Assembly: GCA_030141605.1 (NCBI GenBank)
Contig: JAQGDQ010000373.1
Span: forward strand, 1-64,000
Source: Tubiluchus corallicola
Taxonomy: Eukaryota; Priapulida; Priapulimorpha; Priapulimorphida; Tubiluchidae
DNA: 64,000 nt
Direction: 5' to 3'
The position numbers and the translations under genes are program-made. The notes beneath the pieces were generated by a model, which worked only from the letters and a program-made list of their open reading frames with translations, had not been told where the DNA came from and made no database searches. Numbering within the stretch: the stretch's first letter is position 1; each line of letters opens with the position of its first letter. Of the stretch, positions 1 to 12,400 are shown piece after piece.

Positions 1-31
1 TGAGAGAAAACTTAAGTTTGGAAATTAAATA

Positions 32-473
32 CCGTATTTTCCCGTGTATAAGAGACACTTGTGTATAAGAGACCCTTCAATTTTTAGGCAAAAATTCTGG
101 AAAAAAGTTTTTTGGTAATGAATAACTTTATTCATCATAGAAATCATTAAATTAAGCAGAGAGCTTATGCAGATGCGTTGATTGGCTGCAGAACAATCGA
201 TTTCTCTCCAATACCAAAGAGACATTTAAAAAAATAATAACTTACCCGGTACATTAATTTTATCATTAGAATTTAGCCATTGAGAAGATTTATTGAAAGG
301 AAACTATAATTATTCGAAATAAAACAGTTGTAGAGCACTTATTTCTTTAAAATCACTAGTGTCACAATTTATGCATCTTATTGAAAAGACTTACTCCCAT
401 GTATAAGAGACCCCCTATTTTTAAAGTGAAAATTCTGAGCAAAAAAGGGTCTCTTATACACGGGAAAATACGG
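32..473. mobile_element. MITE with perfect terminal inverted repeats and TA target duplication
   Basis: Ends CCGTATTTTCCCGTGTATAA and its exact reverse complement; the perfect inverted match spans 27 bp when the flanking TA is counted (30-56 against 449-475). TA on both sides fits a Tc1/mariner- or pogo-type insertion. The GTATAAGAGACC motif recurs just inside each end (61-73 and near 399-413). No coding capacity. Lies in a gene A intron. Confidence 0.9.
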
Positions 474-475
474 TA

Positions 476-1336
476 AGCCCGATGGGATAAAGCTGTTCTT
501 GAATTTCTCTGTTCTGCATCTAGGTAAGGGGTATTCCTGATGGTGGACGAGTATTGTATCTATTAGGCCATCTCACAATAAAGTGTGGATTTTATTCTTA
601 GGATTTTTGAATTAGGATAAGAACAACTTTTTGCAAGAATTTTGGCGACGGTTAAATAAAGGTTGAAGATTAGCCAAAATTAGAGCATTTGCGTAGTTTC
701 GATGAGCGATTTTGAACAGTTTCTAACAAATCAGAGAGATTTTGGGGGAGAGATGAGTACCATACCGGACAGAAGCATATTCAACAACTGGACTAATCAC
801 GGCGCAGTACATTTTTATCATATAACTAGAAGATGACCCAGCTCTTATCATTAGTCGCAAAAATAAATTCTTTACTCGCTTTAGCGTAAGTTGAATGGAC
901 ATGGATGTTCTGTGTTAAATCTTTAGCTGGCCTAGTCACGGTGCAGTATATTTTTACCATATCATTAACAAATAATAGTCTTTCTATCTTTTATATCATC
1001 TCATATATGAACTTCATTCATTACATCATTCCATTTTAGCACTAATTTTTTTATCACAGGATTCACTTTAAATTTTCAGATTATTTCCATTACTTTTTTT
1101 TCTTTCACTGTGTGGGACAATCTAACAAGCCCTGCTTTTTGATTGCCCGCAACACATTTACCTTCGCATATAGGTGAACAGTGTTTGAGGCTTTTCCTGT
1201 TTTCCTATGCAGTATTTCTTATTTGTATTATGTTCATTGTAGGCCCTTTCAGTAGATATTGTACATGTGTAATGTGAAAAAATGACTTATGACTTATGAG
1301 GAGATGTGAAGGAATTTGTAAGTTTAATTTTTTTAG
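476..1336. other. Gene A intron, nothing recognised
   Basis: AT-rich sequence with no exon that fits the ABCA frame and no clear repeat structure. The exon before Walker A, equivalent to 56259-56396, is not here and must lie left of the window. Confidence 0.6.
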
Positions 1337-1454
1337 GCATTTGGTACAAAAGTAGCTGTCGCAAATCTGACGGTTAGTGCGCACGAAGGTCAGATTACTG
1401 TGCTGCTGGGGCACAACGGTGCAGGAAAATCAACGACAATGTGCATGCTCACAG
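1337..1454 (+). CDS. Gene A exon: NBD1 Walker A
   Basis: Encodes the start of NBD1, with Walker [10 protein letters not shown], which binds ATP phosphates. Acceptor TTTTAG, donor GTTTGT, entered in phase 0 and left in phase 1. It is 118 nt like the paralogous exon at 58865-58982. The first 33 nt differ from that exon at 8 sites and the other 85 nt at one. The upstream exon of gene A is outside the window. Confidence 0.95.
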
Positions 1455-4400
1455 GTTTGTCGTAGACGTAGGCAATGGTTTAATGATATACTGCTTCTAA
1501 GTAAGTCTGATGTTCTTTTTGATCATGGTTGTAGCAGTTCTAGTGGCACCTGGTAGGTTCCATTTCGGGCGTTTTTTGCCTGGAAAGCTGCTGATGCAAA
1601 GTCATTGTTCTGCTACTGGCTTTGCATTACAAATGAGGACTATGTAGGATGTTCGCGTATTATTCGTTATAAGTGTATTTATATGCAAAATTTTTTGCCG
1701 GGCTTTTGCTAGTTTAAATTAGTGAAGGTACAACACTAGTCTGATCACTAATTAGTTTTAATCACTTTAGTGTGAGTGATCAAACATCGGAAATGATGAA
1801 TTTTGATAGGGGACATATAAGGAATGAACTTTGGACTGCCCTGACCACTAGGGAATATGTGTACCTTCATAGCAAAATCGTTCACAGGTCGGCAATTAAG
1901 TTTTTCTAGTTATTTGCATATGCTGCATCTCTATTTCATGAGGATCATTTTGATACCAAGTTCATCGCTCTGCGTCATTTCTAAGCTGAAATGATTCACG
2001 TTGAAATTGAGGTGCAGGCTGCACACTGAAAAACATAATCTTGAGAAAATCGCTGTTAAAGTTAGACATTGTTTTTTGTCGCGTTTCTACAAAACACTTA
2101 GGAACCGCGCAAATGTTGGTTGCTATGGACTTTGCACGAGCACGTTGAAGTTATGTTTAAATCCAGTAGATGGCTCTAACTGACGAAGTTCTGGGCTGGG
2201 CAGCAGAAAAAACCTGGCTCCTTTTGCAAGCTAGTATCGCAGTTTGAAAATACAAGTTTTTTGCAATTGCATTACTAGTTTCTAGATGGAAACGTGGTTA
2301 TAAGGGGTTTTAAAATTAAATTTTTTGTATCTTTTTAGCATTTTCTTGACAATTTGATGCTAGAATATAAAAGTCGAATATATTTAGCGTTTGCTTTCAT
2401 AAAATACGAAAAATTGACATTTGAGCAAATTTTTGGGTCACTCTACTTTGAAGCATCATAACGTAGTTTTTATCTATGCCCACTTATGAACGGTTTTGCT
2501 TTGCAAGCATGCATGTAGTGGTCTAGTTGTCTATCTCGTAAGTCTGGTTCAAATCCAGGCGCAATCCTAAACTTTTCACGTTTCTGTCTTTCAAGTTTGG
2601 CACCAGAATTGAATTAATTTTGGGTTTGTGTCTCCGTCAATATCCGTACAAAGAACGACAATCTCTTCTAATAATGAACCCCGGAAGACATTTTCAAGTA
2701 TTGCTATAGTTAATGTCAAACATTGTTTAAAAAACATGTCCAAATGTTTGGACAGCAATCAGCTATCATCATCAGTGGTACATATAGGGAGAGCCTGCAG
2801 TATAGAAAATTAGGCATTAATTGCATTAATTCCATTAACTTTATTTCAAACACTTAGCTATTTGTTACTGTATCTTTTTTCCTACTGGTCTATTTATTCA
2901 TTACTTTGGCTTCTTTGTAAATACATAATTAGTGCGTAATTTTCTATACTGTAGGCTCTGCCTATATAAACTGGTTGTTGTTTGTGATGTGTATCACTGA
3001 TGATGACAGCTGATTGCTGTCCAAACATTTGAACTTTTTTAAGCAGTAGTAAATTAATGTTTTGAATAAAATTTGTATTGTTTCAATATTAGATGCTTTG
3101 AACCGATTTATTAAATGCACCTTGAAATATCATCATTTTTACTGTTATCATTGTATTTACATTTGCATAGGGTTGTATCCACCCACGAGCGGCACAGCAA
3201 TTATCAATGGTCATGACATCGTACACGACATCCGGAGAGCTAGAGAAAGTTTAGGCCTGTGTTTACAGCACGACGTTTTGTTCGAAAACCTAACCGTAGA
3301 GGAGCATCTTATTTTTTTCTCTAAGGTACGGGCAACTTTGTTCGTTAACTCCTTAACCCTTTCACTACATGTTTGCTTTTTAACTGGGCCACATTGACTT
3401 TTTGCACATTTGACAATAACATCTTGTGGTGTGTTACTAAAACTGCATCTTGTAAATAAACAAATATTTGTTTGTTATTGAGTATTAATATTAAATATTA
3501 GTTTTATTTCTACACATGCACACACACATACGAGCACACATACATGCGCTCACGCACACACCCACACGTGCTCACAATCATAAATAAGCATGTACGTCTA
3601 TTTAGAAATCAGTTTTTACAATAGACACTCATCCATAATATGCAGTCATTTTCTAAGAATGCAGTACAATAAACTAAACATACGTTTCATCAACAATCTA
3701 CAAGTGATTTTGTGTGGGAACATACCATACATTACAGTATTGTGGAGTGCACCGGGTTTCAGACACTGATTGGCTGGATAGCTTTACTTGTGGTGAGGCA
3801 ACCCCAATCCCATGTCTGTTAAACTTTTCCGCAATGTTTCTGCATGGCCGTAGGAGTGAAATAAACAGACCCGGGTGACTGCGCTTAGTGGTGAGCTTTG
3901 GCGGCTGTCTACCGCCTTCCGTCCCTTGCATGAAAAACATGGGCGGCAGTGTGCCGCCTTCCATAGTGAAAGGGTTAATTAACAGATCATTTTGCATTGC
4001 CTGTGAAGGTAAGCAGGGCAAAAATGAATTTGAAGAATCGTTATAGTGCTGAAATGAATTCTTAGCGACAAGAATTGATTGAAAGGGTTAAAATATCCCT
4101 CAGAAAGGCAGGACATTTCGGTACGCCAGTGTGAATGCACTCATATTTCGACTTGCCAGACAAAAGCGGGGAGACGTTAGTCCAAATTTGTTGGTTGTGC
4201 ATATTTACCGATACTAAGCTAGTATAGTAAGGAACATGTACTAGACTCACAAAAACGTAGATTGAATCGTCTGATTTTCTCAAAACGTCTAGTACTGGCC
4301 ACTCCTATGCGAAAGTATATGGAAAACTGTCGGCCATTGACTCAAATAACTCCGCGTAATTGACTCTATATTTTTATACATAGAGATATACACGTGGTTA

Positions 4401-7400
4401 CATTGATGTACGTGATGTAAACAAAGTGACGGCCTGCCATCTAGCGATCAGTTTGCGAAACTGATAAAAATCCTAATTATGAGTTTTATAATCATTAATC
4501 AATGATTATGATTAACGCCTAGTAGAATATAACATACCATGTAACATACACACACACGCATGCACGCACACACGCACGCACGCATGCACGCACACACATA
4601 TATACATACACAGCCAAAAATAGTTTTTCTAAAGTGTTAGTACCAAAATAGTAATGGATACATTGTTATCTAGCTGCATATTTGACAATATATTATCTTC
4701 ATTTGCTATTATTAGTTAAAAGGGTGTTTACCGTCGGAAGTCCGTCCTGAAGTGGATCGAATGATTGAGTTGCTGGGCCTTGCGGAGAAAAAGTACGCCC
4801 TCTGTCAGACTCTCTCTGGTGGACAGAAGCGGAAGGTTTCCGTGGGCATTGCACTTGTGGGTGGATCTAAGGTATCGTAGTTTGTTAACCGTTAAATTTT
4901 AAATTTGTAGCTGATTCGTTGCTAGTGATTTTAATTTCGTGCGAAAAATCCGCAACTTAAAATTGGAACTTCGGCATTGCAGGGTTCCCACGGTCAGAGA
5001 AAATCCTGGAAGATTCTTGAAAATACAGGCTATCCAGGAAAGTCAGGGGAAAAGATAATTTGTTAAAAAGTCAGGGAAATGATGAAAATGGGCAAAAAGT
5101 CGGGGAAAGGATTGCAAAAGTAATCACTGTGAACCGATATTTTTCCAAAGATATTTTTCAGTGATTCATGTCCAAATAAAATTTTGCTATGACAAGATCC
5201 CAGTTTAAATTTCTGTTCCAAAAATAATGATTGGATTAAGAAAGTTTGTTTAATGTGATTAGTGCAATTTCGTTGACACTACTGCAACTGTGCCGACGCA
5301 TTATATATCAGCATATGTATGAATGTCCATACACAAAAATGTTTGTATCTGTATATTGGTAATGCAATTTATGCTTATCTTGGTCATGGAAAATCAATAT
5401 TTGTTCAGGGAAAAGTCTTGGAAAAGTCAGTGAAATTTATGTTAAAATTCTGTGGGAACCCTGGTATCAAATAATCACATTTATACTTGAGAAAGGTATT
5501 GGAACCATTGCGCCATCTGTTGCTGAAAGTTCATGCTTTTAAAAAATCGTTTTCATTTTAATAATTTGTGAAACAATCAAGGTAGTTATACTCGATGAAC
5601 CAACGTCGGGAATGGATCCAGTAGCTCGCAGACACACGTGGGACCTCTTGCAAAAGGAGAGAGTCAACCGAACGATTCTTCTCTCCACGCATTTCATGGA
5701 CGAAGCCGATTTGTTGGGAGACTGGATAGCTATCCTTTCCAATGGAACGTTATACTGTTGTGGAACATCACTTTTTCTGAAGCACCTTTACGGTAACAAT
5801 TTTGTGCTAGTTAACCTATCTAATCAGTTATTGACATTAATACAGGGAAAATACACCATAAAATTAACATACATAATCTTACAAAAATGTCTGTCTTGTA
5901 TACTAAATGTATATAAAAAACTAAAATAAATGTAACGAATTAAATTTTATCATTTAAATAAATTCAAAATTTTGTACAAAAGCAACAAAAAGCAATTGTT
6001 CAGTTGATTAAATCAATCATATTGTAGCGCAGGCACTTGGGCGGCCTGCTCTGGATCCATCACTTGGGTGGCCCGCTCTCCACAGCCTCTACCATTATTC
6101 CAAAGTATGGCATGGTTACCAAACTAGTGTTGCATGTCACCCCTAAAAGTACCAGTAGTTCAAATCTAAGTCTTCTAAATTATTCTTTTACGACTATTTT
6201 CGTTCTTATTGGTTAAATCTTCACACCTTTTTGCCTTCAACCAATCAGGTTTCATTTTGGCTCTATCTCTGACATGTACACTAGTTTGGGGAAGGTTATA
6301 AAAGGAGGGTGAAAACCTGCTGTACTTTGGGGAGCTACAGTTGTAATCGGGTTGTGCAGAGTTGGTGGTTCTTGTGCTTGTGTTTCTTCCGTCGGGCTTC
6401 GAGCTCTTCTACTACCCGCTATATGGCAAGTTAGGTACCAGTCTCTCCACTCTATTTCTTTGTTCTGTTTTTCTTTAATTTGTTTAAAATCTCGTCACAG
6501 CTAGTTTAAGTCTTGTAATATTTAAATCTCTTTCCAGATAAATTTTCAGCATTATTTAATTCAGTTTTGTTTGTTTGTGGTTATGTGGAAATCATTATTA
6601 GGCTGCTCCGCCTCCGTACGTGCAGGCCCGAACCACCCCCGGGTAGCGAGGTGCCATCAGCAGTTCAATATTATTAAGGGATTGGTTTCTAAAATGCTCA
6701 GTAAGCTGAGAATCTAATGGTACATGTTCCTCATTCTCGTATATCTCTGACACACATGCAAAGCTTTTCATTATATGGAATTCTACTCCATGTAATCACA
6801 AACACGACATTAAACTTCTGCGTTACTAATTCTCTCACTTTACTTATCCTTAAAAAAATAAGTATGTTCACTTTCAATATTTTATATGTCAGATTGTTTT
6901 GACTATAGTTTAAAATTGTGTCAAGTTGCCATCTTTCACCATGTAATGCCAAACCTGAGTAATCAGATTTATGAAAATGTCTTGCCACTTTATGGAAAAT
7001 CGTCCATAAGTCGACAGTTAAGCTTTTCTAGTTATTCACATATCCCGAATTTCCATTTCACAAGGATCATTTTGATACCAAGCTCATTGTTCTATGTTAT
7101 TTCTAAACTGAGAAAATCCACGTTGAAGTTGAGTTGCAGGCTACGTATTGAAAAACATAACCTTGAGAAAGTCTCTATTAAAGTCAGCCATTGTTTTTTG
7201 TCGTGTCTCTACAAAACACTTAGCAACCGTACAAATGTTGGTAGCTATGGACCTTGCAAGAACACATTGAACTTATGTTTAAATCCAGCAGATGGCTCTT
7301 CCTGATGAAGATCTGGTCTTAGCAAAAGAAAAAACCTGAAGTAAAATGGCTGCTTCCGCAAGCTACTATCGGATTTTGAAAATACAAGTTTTTTACAATT

Positions 7401-9305
7401 GCAGTACTAGTTTCTAGACAAAGAAGTGGGTACGGGGTTGTTAAATTAGATTTTTAGTATTTTTACAATTTTCCTCGTATTTGATGCTAGTATATAAAAG
7501 TCCAGTATATTTAGTGTTGGGTTTTATAAAAAACAAAAAATTGACATTTGACGAAAAATTTATGTCATTCTACTTTGAAGCTTCATAACGTAGTTTTAAC
7601 TATACCGACTTATAGATAGTTTTGGTTTGCAAGCATACATCTATTTTCGAAGCAGTATTTATGCTGTCATTCTTACATAACTCTCTCTTTCGTGTTTTTA
7701 TTTTGACAGGTGCCGGCTATCACATGACGATGGTAAAATGCGCTGGTTGTGATTACCATAACGTCACAAATCTCGTCCGATCTTACGTACCCACGGCGTA
7801 CGTCGAGAGCAACATCGGTGCTGAACTGGCTTTCGTCCTGCCTCGGGAGTTTGTCGGTCAGTTCCCGAACTTGTTCGAGCAGCTGGACACCCGAGGTCGA
7901 GAGTTTGGCATCAGCTGTTATGGCGTGTCTATAACAACAATGGAAGAAGTCTTTCTCGGGTATTGTAATCAGTAGAAATTTCTAGTTGCTTAGCTTCTTG
8001 AAATTTTGTATCACGCACATGCAATCTTATTGCATACAGAGCTTGTGTTAGCAACAGTAACGCCGTATAAAACTTGTAAATTTTAGTTCCCGTGTTGAAC
8101 GTTAGTTGTCGCCATTTTGACGGCGCATCGTTTAGAACGAGTTTAGATGAGATTGCGTAAAGTTTGAAAAATAATCATGGCATTCGTCAAACGCTTCACT
8201 AACTTATCAAAAATTTTAATTACAGTGTTCCCTCGCTACTTCGCGGTTCATTTATCGCGGACTCGCTATTTTGCAGGTTTTCAAAAATATTAATGTAAAA
8301 TATTTATCGCAGTATTTTCGCTGTTTCGCGGGTTTTTGCGGTACTCCGTCTAAAGTATTTTTGCACATGCGTAGTACCTATTTCACAGTAATGTATAGAT
8401 TTGATGAATTTTGCATAAAAAATCACAAAATGCATAAATATATATTAAAAATATTAATTCTAACATTAAAAGAATATTATGAATCATAAAAAATTACCAT
8501 TTACAGTAAATAGTGTATTTATTCGGCGGATGAATACACACCAAATCCGAAATGTAGTCATTGCGCCCGCTTGAGATGCTACTTGCCGACGTGAGATTGT
8601 ACACTTGCCGACGTGAGAGTGTGAGGAGGGTTTATAAAGACTTAAAATAATGTATAACTACTAAAATAAGTATAGCGTCCCTACTTCGCGGAAATTCACT
8701 TATTGCAGGTGGGCCTGGAACAGAACACCCGCGATAAACGAGTGAACACTGTATTTTATAATAATATCTTTAATAATGATAAATATTAATTTAATAATAA
8801 TATTCTTTAGTAATATCTTTTTCCCCATGAATTAATTGAATAGCAAATCCAGAATAGCTTTTCTTATATTATTCCTTATACAGCAAGGGAGAATCTAGGA
8901 TTTAGCAGCAACACAGAGGGTTGTGGCATGACCTGAACTTTGCCTCACTTCTACGGTGAATCACTGGACTGCCAGACAGATCACAGCCACTTAATGACCT
9001 GTATGTTGTTTCCTGCTATGAGTTAGATGGTCATAATTAGCTGGGATTTCCCAGAGTGAAAACGAAACCAGTTCACCCATTTGTCGCAATTTGGATGTGC
9101 ATGCTCGGTGACGTCTTTCCGCTATTCACTCATCTGTTTGATGACAGGCCCAACAGTGCTTTACTTTGGTTGCTAGGAGCACACCATAAGTGCTCTGCTA
9201 CACTTTTTATTCCTGTTTGTTAATTTTGTGTACTGCTCATTCCCTCTCTTTCTCTCTCTTTCTTCCTCTCTCTCTCTCTCTCTCTCTCTTTTCTCTCTCT
9301 CTCTC

Positions 9306-9369
<64 letters not shown>

Positions 9370-9415
9370 TTTCTCTCTCTCTCTCTCTTCATTCTCTCTC
9401 TCTCTCTCTCTCTCC

Positions 9416-9446
<31 letters not shown>

Positions 9447-12400
9447 ACACACATTTATTGGTCGCATTTATTTTTATTGGAACTTTTTGTAAAACAATAC
9501 ACAAAATTTTACGAGTGTTTCAACATGTCACCATTTCGAACTTAGTCTTGTGCCCAATTTTGCAAAATGGTTCCTTGTGTTTCGCCATTCTTTTTCTAAG
9601 ATGCTCCTGGTGCAATTTAATAAGTTTGCTCTGATGTTTTAGAGTGGAAGAAGCTGCCGACATTCACATAAAAGAGAGGATGTCAGCGGAGTCGACCAAT
9701 GAGCTCGGAAACATGAACAAATTCAGCATAATAACAGGTATATTCTTATGATCAAGCTTATTTGCAATGCCAATCCCTGAAGCACCCATATCAGCTATAA
9801 AAATAATGGCGCTATTGGCGAGAAGAAATTCCCATGAGTGTTTGGCTTCCCCGGTGAGATAAGTGAACGAAGTTAAGCAGCATCAACCCTTTTTAGTAAG
9901 ATGGATAGATGGCAGGGATGTCACCGAAACGGTAATTTCGTTTCGGTTTGCTGATAATTGCACTTTCGGTTGAGTTTTCGTTTTCGTCGAAAATTGTCAA
10001 GTTTTGAAACCAGCTTACCCTTTCTCCCAGATGCTAAAAATCGCTGAAAATTGTTGGGTGAAATAGTTCAAACAAAGAGAAAATGTTCGTTTATTTAATT
10101 TTTTGTACCATTTGTAGCACGCTCTTACAGCAATGCGGCATATCTTCAGCGCTGACGACTGTGTGAAGCTTTAAGGTCTCAATCAGCAGAAATATCAAAG
10201 ACTAATTTGGATAAAGTCAGTAAAAGGCAATAAAAAATTTACAAACTAAAATTTGCATGAAGTTTTTACAAGCTTCGTGATCTTTAACCGTGAACGTGTT
10301 CTACTTTTCTGGTTAAGATTTTTTACCTAGATTGTACTTCATCAAGCTTGTATCAGACCAGACGTAAGCAAACAAACAACAACGAAGTATTTTATTCATT
10401 TCAGATTTTTTTCACTTTTCATTGGTTTCACTTCGCTTTCCTATCTTTCATAAATTTCAGTTTTTCTAACATCCTTGATGGATGGTTGACCACCTGGACA
10501 GTTGCTGCTGGGTGAATCTGCCCAGTGTTTCTCTATTTAGTTGAGGATGTATACGCATGCAAACATGTCTAAATCACTTCTTTTTCTTCATTATTTTGAT
10601 CTTGGACTGTTATCTTCGATGATGAGCTATGTTCTGGTCCTGCTACAGTCACTTGCTTTAGTAGCAGTTCTTTCTGTTGTGTGTAATATGCCAGACTGGA
10701 CGAAAAAGGATTTGTTTCAAAAATCTCAAAGATTTATGTACACATACTTACTAATTTCTTTTTTTGTTTATTTGTTTATTTTTCAAACGCTAATGCACCG
10801 TCATCTGAAAGATTTTTGCGGCTTAGCGACGTTTAGTGACGTGTCATGTTAACAATGCTGAACAATTGACACCTTTTCTTACTTAACGATGCACGTTTCA
10901 TTTTAACAATGCTGAACAATTGACACCTTTTCTCACTTAACGATGCACGTTTCATGTTAACAATGCAGAACAATTGACACCTTTTCTCACTTAACGATGC
11001 ACGTTTCATGTTAACAATGCAGAACAATTGACACCTTTTCTCACTTAACGATGCACATTTCATGTTGACAATGCAGAACAATTGACACCTTTTCTCACTT
11101 AACGATGCACGTTTCATTTTAACAGTGCTGAACAATTGACACGTTTTCTCACTTAACGATGCACGTTTCATGTTAACGACGATTTTTTGCTATATTGGTA
11201 AGATACAGTTAGATATTGGTAAGTAAGATATATAGGTGGTTTCAAGTAAACAGAAAGAAATTAATCAGTTGAATTATGAATAAAATTCATTAAACGTTAA
11301 AAATTATATGATTTAAGCAGCATTGATTTTTCCCTCTGGAACGTATCTCAATTCTTTTGCATTACTTCCTCGGGAAGTTTTAGTTTCGTTTAACGACGCG
11401 TTTTTGCTGGAATGCATTAGCGTCATTAAGCGAGGACATAAGGCACCACTCGGTATGTATTTGATGCGTGATGCGTGATCCATATTCATTCGAATGTGAT
11501 CACAATCGCTCGAATACCCATCACTCAACAATACACGGACGGAAAACTGCCGTTACCTAGGTGATTGTAGAGAGTTTCCAAATTTCCAGTGACCACTTTC
11601 GCTGCTTAGTTTTCTGAAAATTCTAGTTAGGTGAATTTTGTTTACTTTTGGACCTATAAACAAAATTACTTTATTATTATTTTTTCGATTTGAGTTTTTG
11701 AGAGTTGGAAGAAGCATGTAGTTATGTGTTCTGTATCTAACTGCAGTTCTTTTTTTAATTCGTGATACCTGCTATATTGTTCTCTTTCCTGCAAAATGTT
11801 GTGCACCCAAAACATGTTCTTTCTTTTCGTCTAATAGTACAATAATAAGCTCATGCCGCAGCTGCAATTATAACACTTAAATTTCGACAGAGACATGGTT
11901 TCCAAAAATCATTGGCCGCAATTTTCACGAATAGCGACCAAAAATGGCGGAAAGAGCGTCGTGAGCTTTGTTAATATGAACACATGGAAACTGTCAATAC
12001 GCGTTACGCATTACATGCATATGGAGTCGTGTAGTATACTATATAATATATGGAATAATATCAAACAACAATCATAACACTCTGGGCGTAGCCAGGTTCT
12101 ATATTTAGGGGGAGCAAGCACATCAAATAGGTGCCGTGACAGGGGCGTAGCCGGATTCTAAAGTTAAGGGGAGTGTATTACGCGCACATGGAGTCATAGC
12201 TTTACTGTAGGCTAATTATTTTGCATTTTAGGTTCAATACCTCTCCCATTGCACACCGGATTCCTACTTTATGCTCAACAATTTTATGCTTTGCTCTTAA
12301 AGAGAATCCTGTACTCGTATCGTAACTGGTTTGTTATCACGGCGCAGCTTCTGATACCGTGTCTGTTTACTTGCCTTTCCCTCGTTCGAACGAAAACGCT

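Noticed and set aside
2001-2183. Similar small ORFs at 2001, 7100-7305, 34068 and 39265 that look like a conserved peptide family
   Set aside because: All fall at the same place in copies of the R1 MITE and differ by stops and frameshifts; similarity reflects the DNA repeat.
9190-9545. Ser/Leu-rich and Arg/Glu-rich ORFs
   Set aside because: Translations of the (CT)n microsatellite.
10833-11171. Reverse ORF of repeated 18-residue units
   Set aside because: Comes from the 54-bp tandem array inside a transposon; no start context, no homology.
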